In this document: piece by piece, positions 34,966-45,181 of the stretch
Layout: each line of letters opens with the position of its first letter
Position numbering within the stretch: position 1 is the stretch's first letter
From: Marsupella aquatica
Taxonomy: Eukaryota > Marchantiophyta
NCBI GenBank assembly: GCA_973895155.1
Contig: OZ316894.1
Span: forward strand, 4,154,001-4,218,000
Direction: 5' to 3'
Length of the DNA stretch: 64,000 bases
Notes under the pieces: generated by a model
Databases searched by the model: none
The model's input: the letters and a program-made list of their open reading frames with translations, nothing else
Told to the model about the DNA's origin: nothing
Translations under genes and position numbers: made by a program

Positions 34966-35365
34966 GTGTCATTTTGGGTCATTTCTTTCGTGGAAACCAC
35001 TGGACCTTGGTTCTGGCTCCGATTAGATTTTTTACGTGTTGAGAACCGTCGTGTAGAAATGGGGCAGCCTTACGGACTGAAAGGATGTGATTGAAACAGG
35101 CTGGGTAGTAGTGTATTAAAAACATACCCTCACTGCTCAACGGTGTGTACTTGCTGGGCAAGGGATTGGCCAGAGCTCGGTCGACTGGATCGTAGAACTC
35201 CTCGTCCGCTTGGTTTTCTGTCTCCCATAGGTCCTCGTACAGTGCTAGAATAACACAAATCTCGAGGTGGCACTCCTCCTTGGCGGCCTCGTCGTGAGCC
35301 CTCTTGTATATTCAATTAACTCTCCAAAAAATTTCACCGAACCGTCTCTGGTAGTTTGCTTTGAC
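34966..35365. other. Spacer between copy 2 leader and Helitron fragment
   Basis: No gene seen. The Helitron homology ends abruptly at about 35366, so a rearrangement junction lies here. Confidence 0.35.
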
Positions 35366-36034
35366 ATGTCTACAATAAGCACATTTCTTTGTAGCAGGGA
35401 CTTCTTCTCCCGCTTCTTCTTCTCCTCCAATCACTTCTCTTGCACTTGGAGAGCAATGGTCACGTGCAATATGTGGAGAGTCCGTTTCATGGGGCATGTG
35501 AACGTGGCTTACATTGCCATGTTCAACTCTCTCATCTCTTGCCCTTACAATTTCAATATCATCAAATTCCAATCGGAGTCGTACATCTTCAACTTGCACC
35601 GACACACTTGGTGGCTGTCTTCGTTCTGCTCTTGCATGCCCCACTCTATCCAAAACTGGTGAGAGATCCATCATGACCCCCAAACAATGATCAATTCTTA
35701 CATCTTGTACTACAATGTCCTCTGGGATAGGGACAATTGGTATTCTCCGTCATTTGGAATATTCATTTCTCATGCGTCCCGGGCTTGCTGCTTCAACACA
35801 AACATAGCATGAATCCCTTGGGAATTGGAACTCATCCCTTGGTTTGTCATGTTTCCCTAGTTTGCACCACAAGAGACTGTTATTTGTCCATCCCTTACAA
35901 TCACTATAAACATTTTGTGTACTCTCATCACCATCACAAAAATGGGCAGGTGTTCGGTTCAACAAGCATTGTATGCATCGAAAACACTCCATCAGTAGCA
36001 CTCCATAATATATCTCCAAAAAAAATAGTCGCAT
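35366..36034 (-). mobile_element. Helitron N-terminal fragment, inverted relative to the first
   Basis: From ATG at 36034 a frame encodes MRLFFLEIYYG then cysteine-rich CFRCIQC and a zinc ribbon WCKLGKHDKPRDEF...CYVC. After a frame change, 35683-35366 gives MDLSPVLDRVGHARAER, VSVQVEDVRLRLEFDD and KKCAYCRHVK, matching 20780-21100 of the first Helitron. Homology ends in the middle of the second zinc ribbon. This piece preserves the N-terminus that the larger element lacks. Confidence 0.78.
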
Positions 36035-36059
36035 CCAAATGTACTAGATTAAGCCACTT

Positions 36060-36375
36060 TAGGCGGATTTGTAGCAAATGACTAGGTCATCGCTACCACC
36101 GGCTAAAGGAAACTTGCACTAGTCCAAAAGAATACGATAGAAACTATCTATGAACGACCCTAATGATTGAGCGTGCCCCTCCACGACCACCTAAGAAAAT
36201 GGTAGGTTGCAAGCAACGCCTATGGCGCCGCTTGCCCTAGCAAATGCCTATGAGGCCGCTTTGGCCAAAAAAAGGCAAAAGAATAAGCAAGGAGAAGAGA
36301 AGAGAAGAGAAGAGAAGAGGGAGTGGAGAGGAGAGAATGAGAAAAATGAGGGAGGACTCTCCCTTTTATGCTAAT
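36060..36375 (-). promoter_or_regulatory. Helitron N-terminal gene leader, shared with the kinase gene
   Basis: Matches 28588-28805. The hairpin is GTAGCAAATGAC-TAG-GTCATCGCTAC at 36071-36096, again about 37-62 bases before the ATG. A GAAGA-type microsatellite (about 36291-36320) follows on the plus strand, and a TATA-like CATAAAAGG lies at 36370-36362 on the minus strand. Confidence 0.7.
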
Positions 36376-38510
36376 CTTGCCTTGGGTTCCTCATTAATGT
36401 CATACCTAACCTAATACTCTAATTATATCACACCTAATCCACTTAAAAGTACATTCAACCAATTTTTTTATAATTACTCAAACCAAAATGTAGAAATTCA
36501 GAAAATGAACAAAAGAATATCTATATTATTTGATTTTAATTTATCTTTCTACTTTGTTAAAAATTGTAATTTTATCGTTCTACTTTGTTAAAAATTGCCC
36601 TCAACTAGTGTTCACCCCCTCTTACAAGAAAAAAATACAAGTTCAAACAACAAACAAAGACCAATTTGAAAATCTCTCCCTTAAATACCCTTAAACCTCT
36701 CAACAATTAAAGAAAAAAATTCTTTAAACCCTTTTTATCCCTCCCCTTAAAGTAACCTCCATCGGCCAAAGAAAGAAAATGTCTCTTTTTGTCTTTTTTA
36801 TTTTCCCCTTCTTTCAAATACCCTTTATTCTCTATCCCTTTTCACTCTCAAATAAAATAAAATAATGATAACCACCATGGGGCATGCTCCTTACCCATTG
36901 TTTCTTCTAAACAAAAAGGAAGCCCCTTTAAAAATCATCTTCAAGGTGACCAAATTCACCAAAAAAAAATTAAAAAAAAAATTAAAAAATATATATATAG
37001 AGATGTTTCTTCTAAATAATTAGGAAACCCCTTTAAGAGTCGTACCTTTTCAAGGGGACCAATTACACCCAAAATAAAATAAATATGATTCATTTCACTC
37101 AAAATGAAACATATAAAATTACTAAGACATTCAAACTAGTATGTGGGTCCAGCTCAATTCTTTCACGTAAATTATATAGCCAAAGTACATTCAGAGGAGT
37201 GTTGTAAATTTGTATTAAATTTATATGCATTAAATTAAATTTATAAGAATGACATCCAAAGCTCATCTACAATAACAAGAGTATGTCATAAGAAAATTGA
37301 TGGCTTGGATTGAGCCATTAGCTATAACTATCTGTAATACTATCTTGGGCAACTTAGTTTCAAGATTGAATTTGTTAATATATACTAGTAAAAGAAAATT
37401 CTCATCATTATCCTAATATCATGGCAAGTGGAAACAAATACAAAAACCATAAGTGTAGAATCATCACAAGTGTTGTGGAGAGAGAGGTTATATATATAGA
37501 CCAACTTTCATGGGAGTGTGAACACTCATTTCCTTGCATGATGTAGATTCTATAATAAATTGTACTTTATGATGTTATTTGTCTTATTATTAAATATAAC
37601 TTTCTATATTATGTGGATTAATAACTCTAATAAACTTGGATAGGTTGGATAGAAGATTAGTGTTGTTGTATTCAATGTTTGGGGGCTTGTGCAGATTGAT
37701 TGGAGGTTTGACTCATAATTCTTTTGGTGTGCCTAGGGAGGATTATAGTGAGGATTACAACATACTTCACACTAGGTGTGAGGAGAGTTTACATGAAACA
37801 TTCAAGCTTGGAGGTAAACATCAAGTGGTAGAGTATTTTTGTAGGGCTCTCATCGTGTGACCAGGTAGGTTTGTATGATTGCATGTTTGTTTGATGATTA
37901 TAATTTGTATGGATTTTATTAGTTGTGAAAAGGCCCAATGACCTTTGAATTCAATTCTTGAGCCCATTGACCCTTTCTTGAGATGAACATTTTCTTCTTG
38001 GTTGCTAGAGAAGCTTGGGAGAGTTTACAAATTATTTGGCAATCAATAGCAAACTCAACTTTATTACAACACTTGAAATACAGGTTTGATTTCTTTCTCT
38101 TCTCTCTATATGGTTAATAGTTATGATTGCTAATATTTTTGTGTGATAAACCAACATCAAACATTTATGCAGTTCCAAGATTGCACCTCTAGTATATTGA
38201 TTTGTGATAATTATTTGTGAATAAAAGAAAGTATAAAGTTCTAATTTTCAATATTTTGATATTCAGATCTAAACTTAGTGTACTGTTTGACCAGAAAATT
38301 GGAGCTTCATGTTTGACTTGTCAATGGTTTCTCAAATCTTAACAAATAAAGAAAATGTAAACACTAATACTCTATCTAAGAAGCTTTGCTACAAAGAAAA
38401 GCATAAGAAAACTTAAGCTTGAGAGTTATTTCATTTTGTTCCTTTTCCAATAAAAATAGCAGAAGCAAGATCTACATTTGATACTACTTTTAACATAACA
38501 AGCCATTACC
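36376..38510. other. AT-rich gene-free stretch
   Basis: Very AT-rich with several A-runs (about 36960-36990). A duplicated word TCTTCTAAATAATTAGGAA/TCTTCTAAACAAAAAGGAA with CCCCTTTAA is seen at about 36903 and 37007. A 74-codon frame at 37636-37860 is unrecognised and not supported. Confidence 0.4.
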
Positions 38511-39025
38511 TTAAAAATCAAGAAGATTCCAAGTTAAGCCATCATGATGCACACATTTGCAAGTGTACTTTTTGACCCCAATTGTAATTCTAAAATTAAT
38601 AAGGTTACAAGTTAAGGCATTCTGGTGCACACATCCGCAAGGGTCGGTGTACTGTTTGACCCCAATTGTAACTTTGAAATTGATAAGGTTACAAGTTAAG
38701 GCATTCTGATGCACACATCCGCAAGGGTCGGTGTACTGTTTGACCCCAATTGTAATTCTAAAATTGACAAGGTTACAAGTTAAGGCATTCTGGTGCACAC
38801 ATCCGCAAGGGTCGATATACTGTTTGACCCCAATTGTAACTTTGAAATTGATAAGGTTACAAGTTAAGGCATTCGTGCACACATCCGCACGGGTCGGTGT
38901 ACTGTTTGGCCCCAATTGTAACTTTAAAATTGATAAGGTTGCAAATTGAAATTCTTTAGTGAACACATCCTTAAGGGTTGGTGTAATGTTTGACCCCAAT
39001 TGTAACTTTAAAATCATTTGATAAG
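38511..39025 (-). repeat. 84-bp satellite, array B (six copies)
   Basis: TTTGACCCCAATTGTAA recurs at 38571, 38655, 38739, 38823, 38905 and 38989, a spacing of 84 or 82 bases. It is the reverse complement of array A at 13690-14220. Because 84 is divisible by three, one frame stays open for 168 codons with a 28-residue period (ALTCNLINFKVTIGVKQYT and so on); this is a by-product of the repeat. Confidence 0.92.
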
Positions 39026-39029
39026 GTAC

Positions 39030-41100
39030 AGGAAACTTTTGAAAATTCCCAACACTAAATTAACATCATCTGAACATATTTTTCCATCACCATTTTTTCA
39101 TAATTAAAAATGCAAAAACATGACCTAAATTATGAACATAAAGTGGAGGCATAACATAAAGTGGAGGTATCCCCTTACTAGCTCTTCTTCTCTCAAGAAA
39201 ATTTCAACTCATTTGGTTAAGTAAGGTGAAGTCTGTTTGAATCTTAGTTAGATCTTTTAACTCATTATTGGGAAATTTGTTTGAGCCCAAATGTCTAGAG
39301 TCCTAGTTTTCTCTCTCTGTCTTTGAACATTTTCAGCCCATTTGATTGAGTAACAAAAAACTGATAAATCCCACTGATTGGATTGTTTTGGCCCTAACTT
39401 AAGCTTAGTCGGCTTCGGAAAGTTGGCTTAGGGTAACTTTGGGCTAATTTCAAGTATAGCTACAGTTTTATTTTGAATTCACAAATTTGACCTCAGTTTG
39501 AGCTCAAACTTTAAGTACATATTCTCCTAGTTTCCTTTTATCTCTCAACAATTTTTTAGCACATCTGGTTAAGTAAGGAGAAAATGCAGAATCACAAAGC
39601 TTCAGATAGATTTTGGTTTCTTGACTTTGATTTGGTCAGTTTAGTCAGAGTAGGCATAAAGTAACTAAGATGGGTTTAAGACAAAATTGGAATATCAATT
39701 CATTTTCAACTCACAACTTGGAGAGCTCAAACTTTAACTTCCCTTATAGATTTCCCTAGCTTTCCTCTATCTTGTAGAGAATTTTCAGCCCATTTGGTAG
39801 AGTACAACAAAAATAATTGAAAGTTTTTAAAGATCCAAGTTGATTTTTTCTTCAACTTAGTTGCCCCATAATACTGACAAATATTTAATTACTTTTTGCC
39901 AATTTCTGAGTGACACAAAACTAGCACATACTTGACATGTGTTACAACTCTCACACGCATCACCATTCTTGCATGTGTTTCTGTTCTCACCCGGATGACA
40001 ATTCTAACACGAGTGAGTTTATTGTGCATCAATCCACGTTTCACAATTCTCATCATTGATCAATAAACATCAATGGTTAAGATTGACTTGTTGTCTTATT
40101 TTATTGCCCAAAGTACTATGCAAGTTTCTATTTAAATTTGGTATCAAAGAATGTGTATCATTCTTGCACATGAAGCAGACATTTTCTTCACGCTTGTCAC
40201 ATGAGTGTCTTCAACCATCACACAAGTGTTAAAAGGCAAGTTGCACAATTTCCACCATTGATAAGTAAAATCCAACGGATATGAATTAATTGTTGATATG
40301 AAATTTTCTCTAAATTTTAAAATTTGCAAGAGTCTCTAAGTGGACCCGTAACAAGTAAAAGACAAAGACATTAAATGGAACCAATGGTGAGAGAATCAAG
40401 TACACACTTACATTGATTACATTGAGGTGGGAGCATTCAATGTACTTTTATTTGTGTTGAATACAATATACTCGGTGTACTTCAACTTGTCTTGATCTTG
40501 AGTACTCCATACAAACTAAAGAGTGTTAGAATGAGTATATTGTGACTAAAATATATTTGTGTGCCTCTATAAGTATGTGGAGAAAGCATATACAAACTAA
40601 AGAGTGTTAGAATGAGTATATTGTGACTAAAATATATTTGTGTGCCTCTATAAGTATGTGGAGAAAGCATATGTTGAAAAAACTTATGTGGAGAAAACGT
40701 ATGCACAGAAAACAAGTTTGGAGCCATTTTGGGCTCCCACCACAAAGCTTAAATTTAAGTTCAGCCAATTATGAAAACTCAAAAAGGATAATAGACTAAA
40801 GTACGGGAATCTATCTGAAAATCCCATTATTACATGCACCCATTGAAGCTCCCTTAGGTCAGAAGGTCGAGGCTCACGTAGTCTGAGTGAACAACTTGTT
40901 CAGATAGCTGCATGCGTAATTCTTGAGTCCATATATGGATTCCCCGCTTTGGGTTTCCTCTCTGGACGCTGACTTCTCTGCATTGTAGTCCGGTTGAACT
41001 AATTCACAAAGCTGTCTGATTCTCAAGACTGCTCTTTGTTAAACCCAGCAATCAGCCGAATCACTGTCCTCGGCTTGTCACTTATCAATCAGATTATACC
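39030..41100. other. AT-rich gene-free stretch
   Basis: No supported gene. A recurring TTTCAGCCCATTTG-like phrase (about 39210, 39333, 39545 and 39784) hints at an old degenerate repeat of about 110-240 bases. Confidence 0.4.
40511..40672. repeat. 81-bp exact tandem duplication
   Basis: ACAAACTAAAGAGTGTTAGA begins at 40511 and again at 40592; the two 81-base units appear identical and abut. Confidence 0.92.
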
Positions 41101-41108
41101 AATCAATC

Positions 41109-41596
41109 ATGGTTGTCCAGGACGCCGAATTTGAAGCGCCCTCGGGGACTGAACTGAAAGAGCGGAGGAGCACATGGTTTGTGCGAAACAACGCCATCAA
41201 GATTTAATGTCGATGTCGATCCTAGCTGAAACTCGCCAGAGCCTCTCCCGTCTTCCGCACCCTCACCGACCCAGCCAGCAGCGCGGCGAAAGACAACGTC
41301 CTCACAAACCTCCATTCTTTTCTCGGCGTCAAGAGAATAGCTGTGCTGCTTGGGGTTGAGGCGGTGGGACTACGTGCTGGCGAGACCAGCTGTGTTGAGT
41401 GTTGAGGAATGATATCCAACGGGGACATTATCAACAATGGAATGGCACGACAAGACTTGTTTGATACCCGGTTTGATCAGAATGGTAACGGAATTCTTGA
41501 TCATGAGGAGACGATTAACACTGCTACAGGAACAGTCATCACCCCATTCAGTTCATTGCTATACCCCTTTCAAATCCCGTGCAGAACCTTTCATTG
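41109..41596 (+). pseudogene. EF-hand-containing reading frame with three in-frame stops
   Basis: One frame carries protein-like sequence from ATG at 41109: MVVQDAEFEAPSGTELKERR, a TAA at about 41205, CRCRS, a TAG at 41223, then LKLARASPVFRTLTDPAS and LHSFLGVKRIAVLLGVEAVG, a TGA at about 41403, then GMISNGDIINN and RFDQNGNGILDHEE, ending with TGA at 41594. The DQNGNGILDHEE stretch is a textbook EF-hand calcium-binding loop (Asp1, Asn3, Asn5, Gly6, Ile8, Glu12). All four parts are in the same frame without indels. Each stop is one C-to-T change from a sense codon (CAA, CAG, CGA). The TAG could instead be a splice acceptor. The parent family was not recognised. Confidence 0.5.
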
Positions 41597-41599
41597 AAA

Positions 41600-42264
41600 T
41601 GTAGGTAGACTCTACTTATTTTGAAGGAACGCACTATAGTGTGTTGTTCGCAGGTCTTTGATCTCTTCTTAGGCAAACAGTGTTTCGTTTCACTATCCCA
41701 CAGAAGGTCTGGCATTGTTCCTCTTTGTTAAAAGCGTTCAGAGCCGTTAGTGTTATTTCCTTAGTCTCTTTACGACTGTATCTCAGAATTTTGTGACTCT
41801 TTGTTAGCTTCTGGTCTGTCTAATTATGAAACTGGCCGTGGCAATTGTACATTGTGAGCTGCAATAGAATTGTAATCACATGCACACTAGTCTCTTGTAT
41901 TTATCTCGATCGGGTTTACGAGATTATCAAGTTGTCACAAAAGTTCAACATCTAAAACTTCATGCACTTTTCCACTGAATTCTTTAGAATGACCATAAGT
42001 TATAAAGTTATTCTGAATTCACGTGGCAGATAGCGCAACATAAGTTGATGACAGTATAATCATAATAGTACACTGAGGATTCTATGTTAATAGATTCGAA
42101 AACTTTAAGGGTTGTTAGATGACACACTCAGCAAAATCGATTGCAAGATGAGTATAGGTTGTCTTTTTTTCTTCCCTCGGAAAAACCAAATGAATTCCAT
42201 TCAAATGAGCACAGCAGTCTTGAACCTACTTTAATAGTTGTGTAGGCCAAAATAAGATATGATT
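41600..42264. other. Gene-free stretch
   Basis: Nothing recognisable on either strand. Confidence 0.35.
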
Positions 42265-43507
42265 TGCCAATGACTCACACCAGTAATTTGATGGAAAATT
42301 GCGATCTGAAATGGGCTTTCCTCCGAGAAAATCGTCGACGGAGATATTCGTCCAACGCTGTTTTGATCAGCAATCGTCAATCCCAATGCTGATGGGCAGA
42401 CGTATCTGTTGATAACAATTGCTAAATAATCAACTTGCTACTACTGTAAACTGAGCACGCCATATAAGCGGGCATATAAGTAGGGAACTGCTGAGCCCCA
42501 AGAGGGGAGACAATCAACGGACAAACTGGAACCAACAGCTTAGTTCGTAACCAACAGCTTAGTTCGTAACTGCATAACGCGCATGAGGGACAACATGCAG
42601 TAGCACCAAGACGATAAACAATAAAGGCCACTCGACTGTCAGTAGTGCTGTTGCCCAGTTGCCAGTCGCTCCCTAGTCTACTGACAAATAATTGTGTTCT
42701 GACAGTATCCTGGTCCGCTCACTGTGGAGATGATCGAAGAAGCTGCCAAAACAGCAGAATAAAATCACCAAGAATGGAGGAATAAGATGCTCAGCAGTTT
42801 GTCACCCGGTTAGCAAATGCTCGCAAACAGCAGCATCGTGGGACAAAGTAGGGGACAAAGTGAATCAATTCAAGTAAATGAGAGTGCTCTCGCCAAATAT
42901 GCCGCGCTACTCGCTTCCCCTCCACTTCGCTCCTCCGCCGCTCGCTTCCATTGCGAAAAGATTTCGTCCTCCACGCTGTGGCCTGGCCCGGGGCTCGATT
43001 GCCGAAGAGAAAACCAGGCACAAGTTTCAGTCGACTCGTTCGGAGGGTCCGGTCTGGAGACTTGCCTCTTCGGTCGATGTCCATGGTTCAATGTTTTTGG
43101 CTGTAACAACTTCAGATCTTATTTGTATTCCTGGTCTTGAGTTTACACAATTCATAGAACAAGTAGAATTAAGTGGTGCCATATCTCAGATACAAGAGTC
43201 AGTCGAGTGCTGGTCTATATCACGTCTAGCCTTCCATAGCCTTATTCAACAAGTGGGCACCATTGTGTTAAGCCGTTTTTAGTTCATACCACTGCCAGAT
43301 CGAGTCCGCACGGTCCACTCGTTGAGCAGCTTGTAACCGTTGCTTAAGTTCAAGGGTTTAGGGTTTGGTCCGCCTCGATCCTTCGCGGTCCGAAATCTCG
43401 ATCCACTCGTACTGTAGATTCATGAGCGCAGCTTCTTCTGTATGGACCATACTTCCGGTTTCATATTCTCTTAATTTCCTCTCGTTACCATCTCGAGCGG
43501 TATTACG
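42265..43507 (+). promoter_or_regulatory. Long shared 5' leader/promoter of membrane-protein copy 3
   Basis: Aligns by eye with 34965-33960 (minus) over most of its length, with indels. The match begins near GCCAATGACTC (42267) and runs through GATATTCGTCCAACGCTG, TATCCTGGTCCGCTCA and CTGGTCTATATCACGTCTAG to the start codon. Copy 3 has an extra 19-base tandem duplication CCAACAGCTTAGTTCGTAA at 42532 and 42551 that copy 2 lacks. Confidence 0.75.
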
Positions 43508-45181
43508 ATGACGGACTCAGTTGGTCAACTCATAGCAGCCGGCACACAGAACTATGCAGGTCTTATTGGCCTCTTCAGCACAGACTCAGTCGAAGTAAGT
43601 GCATCGGCTACACATCGTGGATCTGGCAGTGTCATCGTTTCTTCGCTTTCCTTGCTTGGCATCTTAGGGCTGGTCAAAGGCACCTTAAAGATAAGCCTTG
43701 GACTTGAGCGCTGCAGAACTGCCGGCTTTTCTCTCGACTCATTGCGAGGTATATTTGGTTACGCCCCAGGAGAAGCCGTATTATCGGAAAAAATTGTGGA
43801 TTGTGATGGCATCACCGTTACGATCACTGAGGAACATATCATCGTTCACAAAACTAAACGATACTTCGACGATGTGAGAACTCCAATGGTCTCTGTAGGA
43901 GATGGCTGGGCTATGAGGCATCAAACAGCTGTCAATCTCGGCAATAAGAAAGCGGAGGCATCCCAAATTCCGTTGATTCCTTTCTTGTCCACGATGATGT
44001 GCTCCGGACTTACAGCTTGGTTGCTGCTTGTCATAAAATCTCCATGGACCTGGGTAAGGATCGTTGCGACTGTCGGTTTGCATCTTTGTCTCATGGCCAT
44101 GGTCCTGCTACCGCTTTGGTTTGACAGGCAAACGGCTCGGCCGTGGTGGCATTTGACCAGGCGCGGATGGGAACTCCTGAACGGATCCATGGTGAAAAAC
44201 AGTCGGATTCACGTACTTCAAGCAAGAGTCAGTGAAGGAGATGTAATACATTTTCAAGGTGACACATCGCTTCTTACATCCCGAGCCCTCAGGGTGTCGG
44301 TGTTTCTTGTGACGATGATCACTTCGGTGGCCTACATCTGTCAGTACACCATTGTCAAATTGGCAACAAATAAGGAGGCAATAATCTGGGTTAGCTGCCA
44401 AGCTGTGGCAGCGTTGGGCCGGATTATTTTCTGGGTCGTCGGTCCATCCGTGGGCGGTACAAGTACGGGACATGGTGAAGCCGAATACGTCATGATCAAC
44501 AACACTGCCTCTGAAATGATCACATTCGCTGAATTTATTTGCGCTTGCGAGATCGGAGAGACCAAAGTGCCTCGGAAATTCTGGGAGCTTCTTCAAGGAA
44601 AAACTCTAGTTGAACTCCTTGAGACGGCTGCCAGAACGGATGCCGAGGAAGTCATACCCACCAGTGCGCCTTTTCATGTCTTTTTGACAGTGGACTTCAA
44701 ACGCATCCTGGGAAATCGCCTGCGGCCGGATCGGCTTGGTTATGGGCACGAATGGCGTCTGGGGTTCTGGGAAAATGAAGAGGCAGGGTGTATGGTTCCG
44801 TTCGTGGTTGTGAAGGTACCATATTCGAAGAGTGTCGGAGGAGATTGGGTGGAGGGAAGCTATTGCTGGATGCAAACTACCAACAGCAGAGTAGAGGAGG
44901 GGGTTCGAGCGATCAGGGACCCTTGCACAACTTTTGCTATCTCAGAGGATGGTGCCCGACTTCACCTAGGGCCACATAAAAATCACGTGAACAGACACTG
45001 CAGTCTCCATTGTCCTTGGGACTCGGGAATAAGAATAGACCGAGAGAGCTCAGACAGTTGGACATTCCTCCGTCATAGGTCGAGGCTACTGGCAGAGATG
45101 CGGAAGCTCTTAGAGGAAGGAACAATTTTGCAACATGGTTGCAATGATCACATGATCACCACAAAAACATGGTCACAATAA
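43508..45181 (+). CDS. Multi-pass membrane protein family, copy 3 (3' end replaced)
   Basis: A 557-codon single-exon frame with the same N-terminus (SVGQLIAAGTQNYAGL), five hydrophobic segments and soluble C-terminal half as copies 1 and 2. It agrees with copy 2 through MRKLLEEG at about 45118-45133, then turns into unrelated sequence (ILQHGCNDHMITTK) and stops. About 60 C-terminal residues of the family are missing, including GADAQFMHLR. A two-residue gap compared with the other copies lies near residue 110 (TEEHIIVH versus TEEKDIIVH). No stops or frameshifts occur upstream of the breakpoint. Function unknown; whether the truncated protein is stable cannot be judged. Confidence 0.75.
   Translation: MTDSVGQLIAAGTQNYAGLIGLFSTDSVEVSASATHRGSGSVIVSSLSLLGILGLVKGTLKISLGLERCRTAGFSLDSLRGIFGYAPGEAVLSEKIVDCDGITVTITEEHIIVHKTKRYFDDVRTPMVSVGDGWAMRHQTAVNLGNKKAEASQIPLIPFLSTMMCSGLTAWLLLVIKSPWTWVRIVATVGLHLCLMAMVLLPLWFDRQTARPWWHLTRRGWELLNGSMVKNSRIHVLQARVSEGDVIHFQGDTSLLTSRALRVSVFLVTMITSVAYICQYTIVKLATNKEAIIWVSCQAVAALGRIIFWVVGPSVGGTSTGHGEAEYVMINNTASEMITFAEFICACEIGETKVPRKFWELLQGKTLVELLETAARTDAEEVIPTSAPFHVFLTVDFKRILGNRLRPDRLGYGHEWRLGFWENEEAGCMVPFVVVKVPYSKSVGGDWVEGSYCWMQTTNSRVEEGVRAIRDPCTTFAISEDGARLHLGPHKNHVNRHCSLHCPWDSGIRIDRESSDSWTFLRHRSRLLAEMRKLLEEGTILQHGCNDHMITTKTWSQ

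Noticed and set aside
38511-39017. 168-codon minus-strand frame with a 28-residue periodic protein
   Set aside because: It is an open frame through the 84-bp satellite; 84 is a multiple of three, and the diverged array A with indels does not keep it open.
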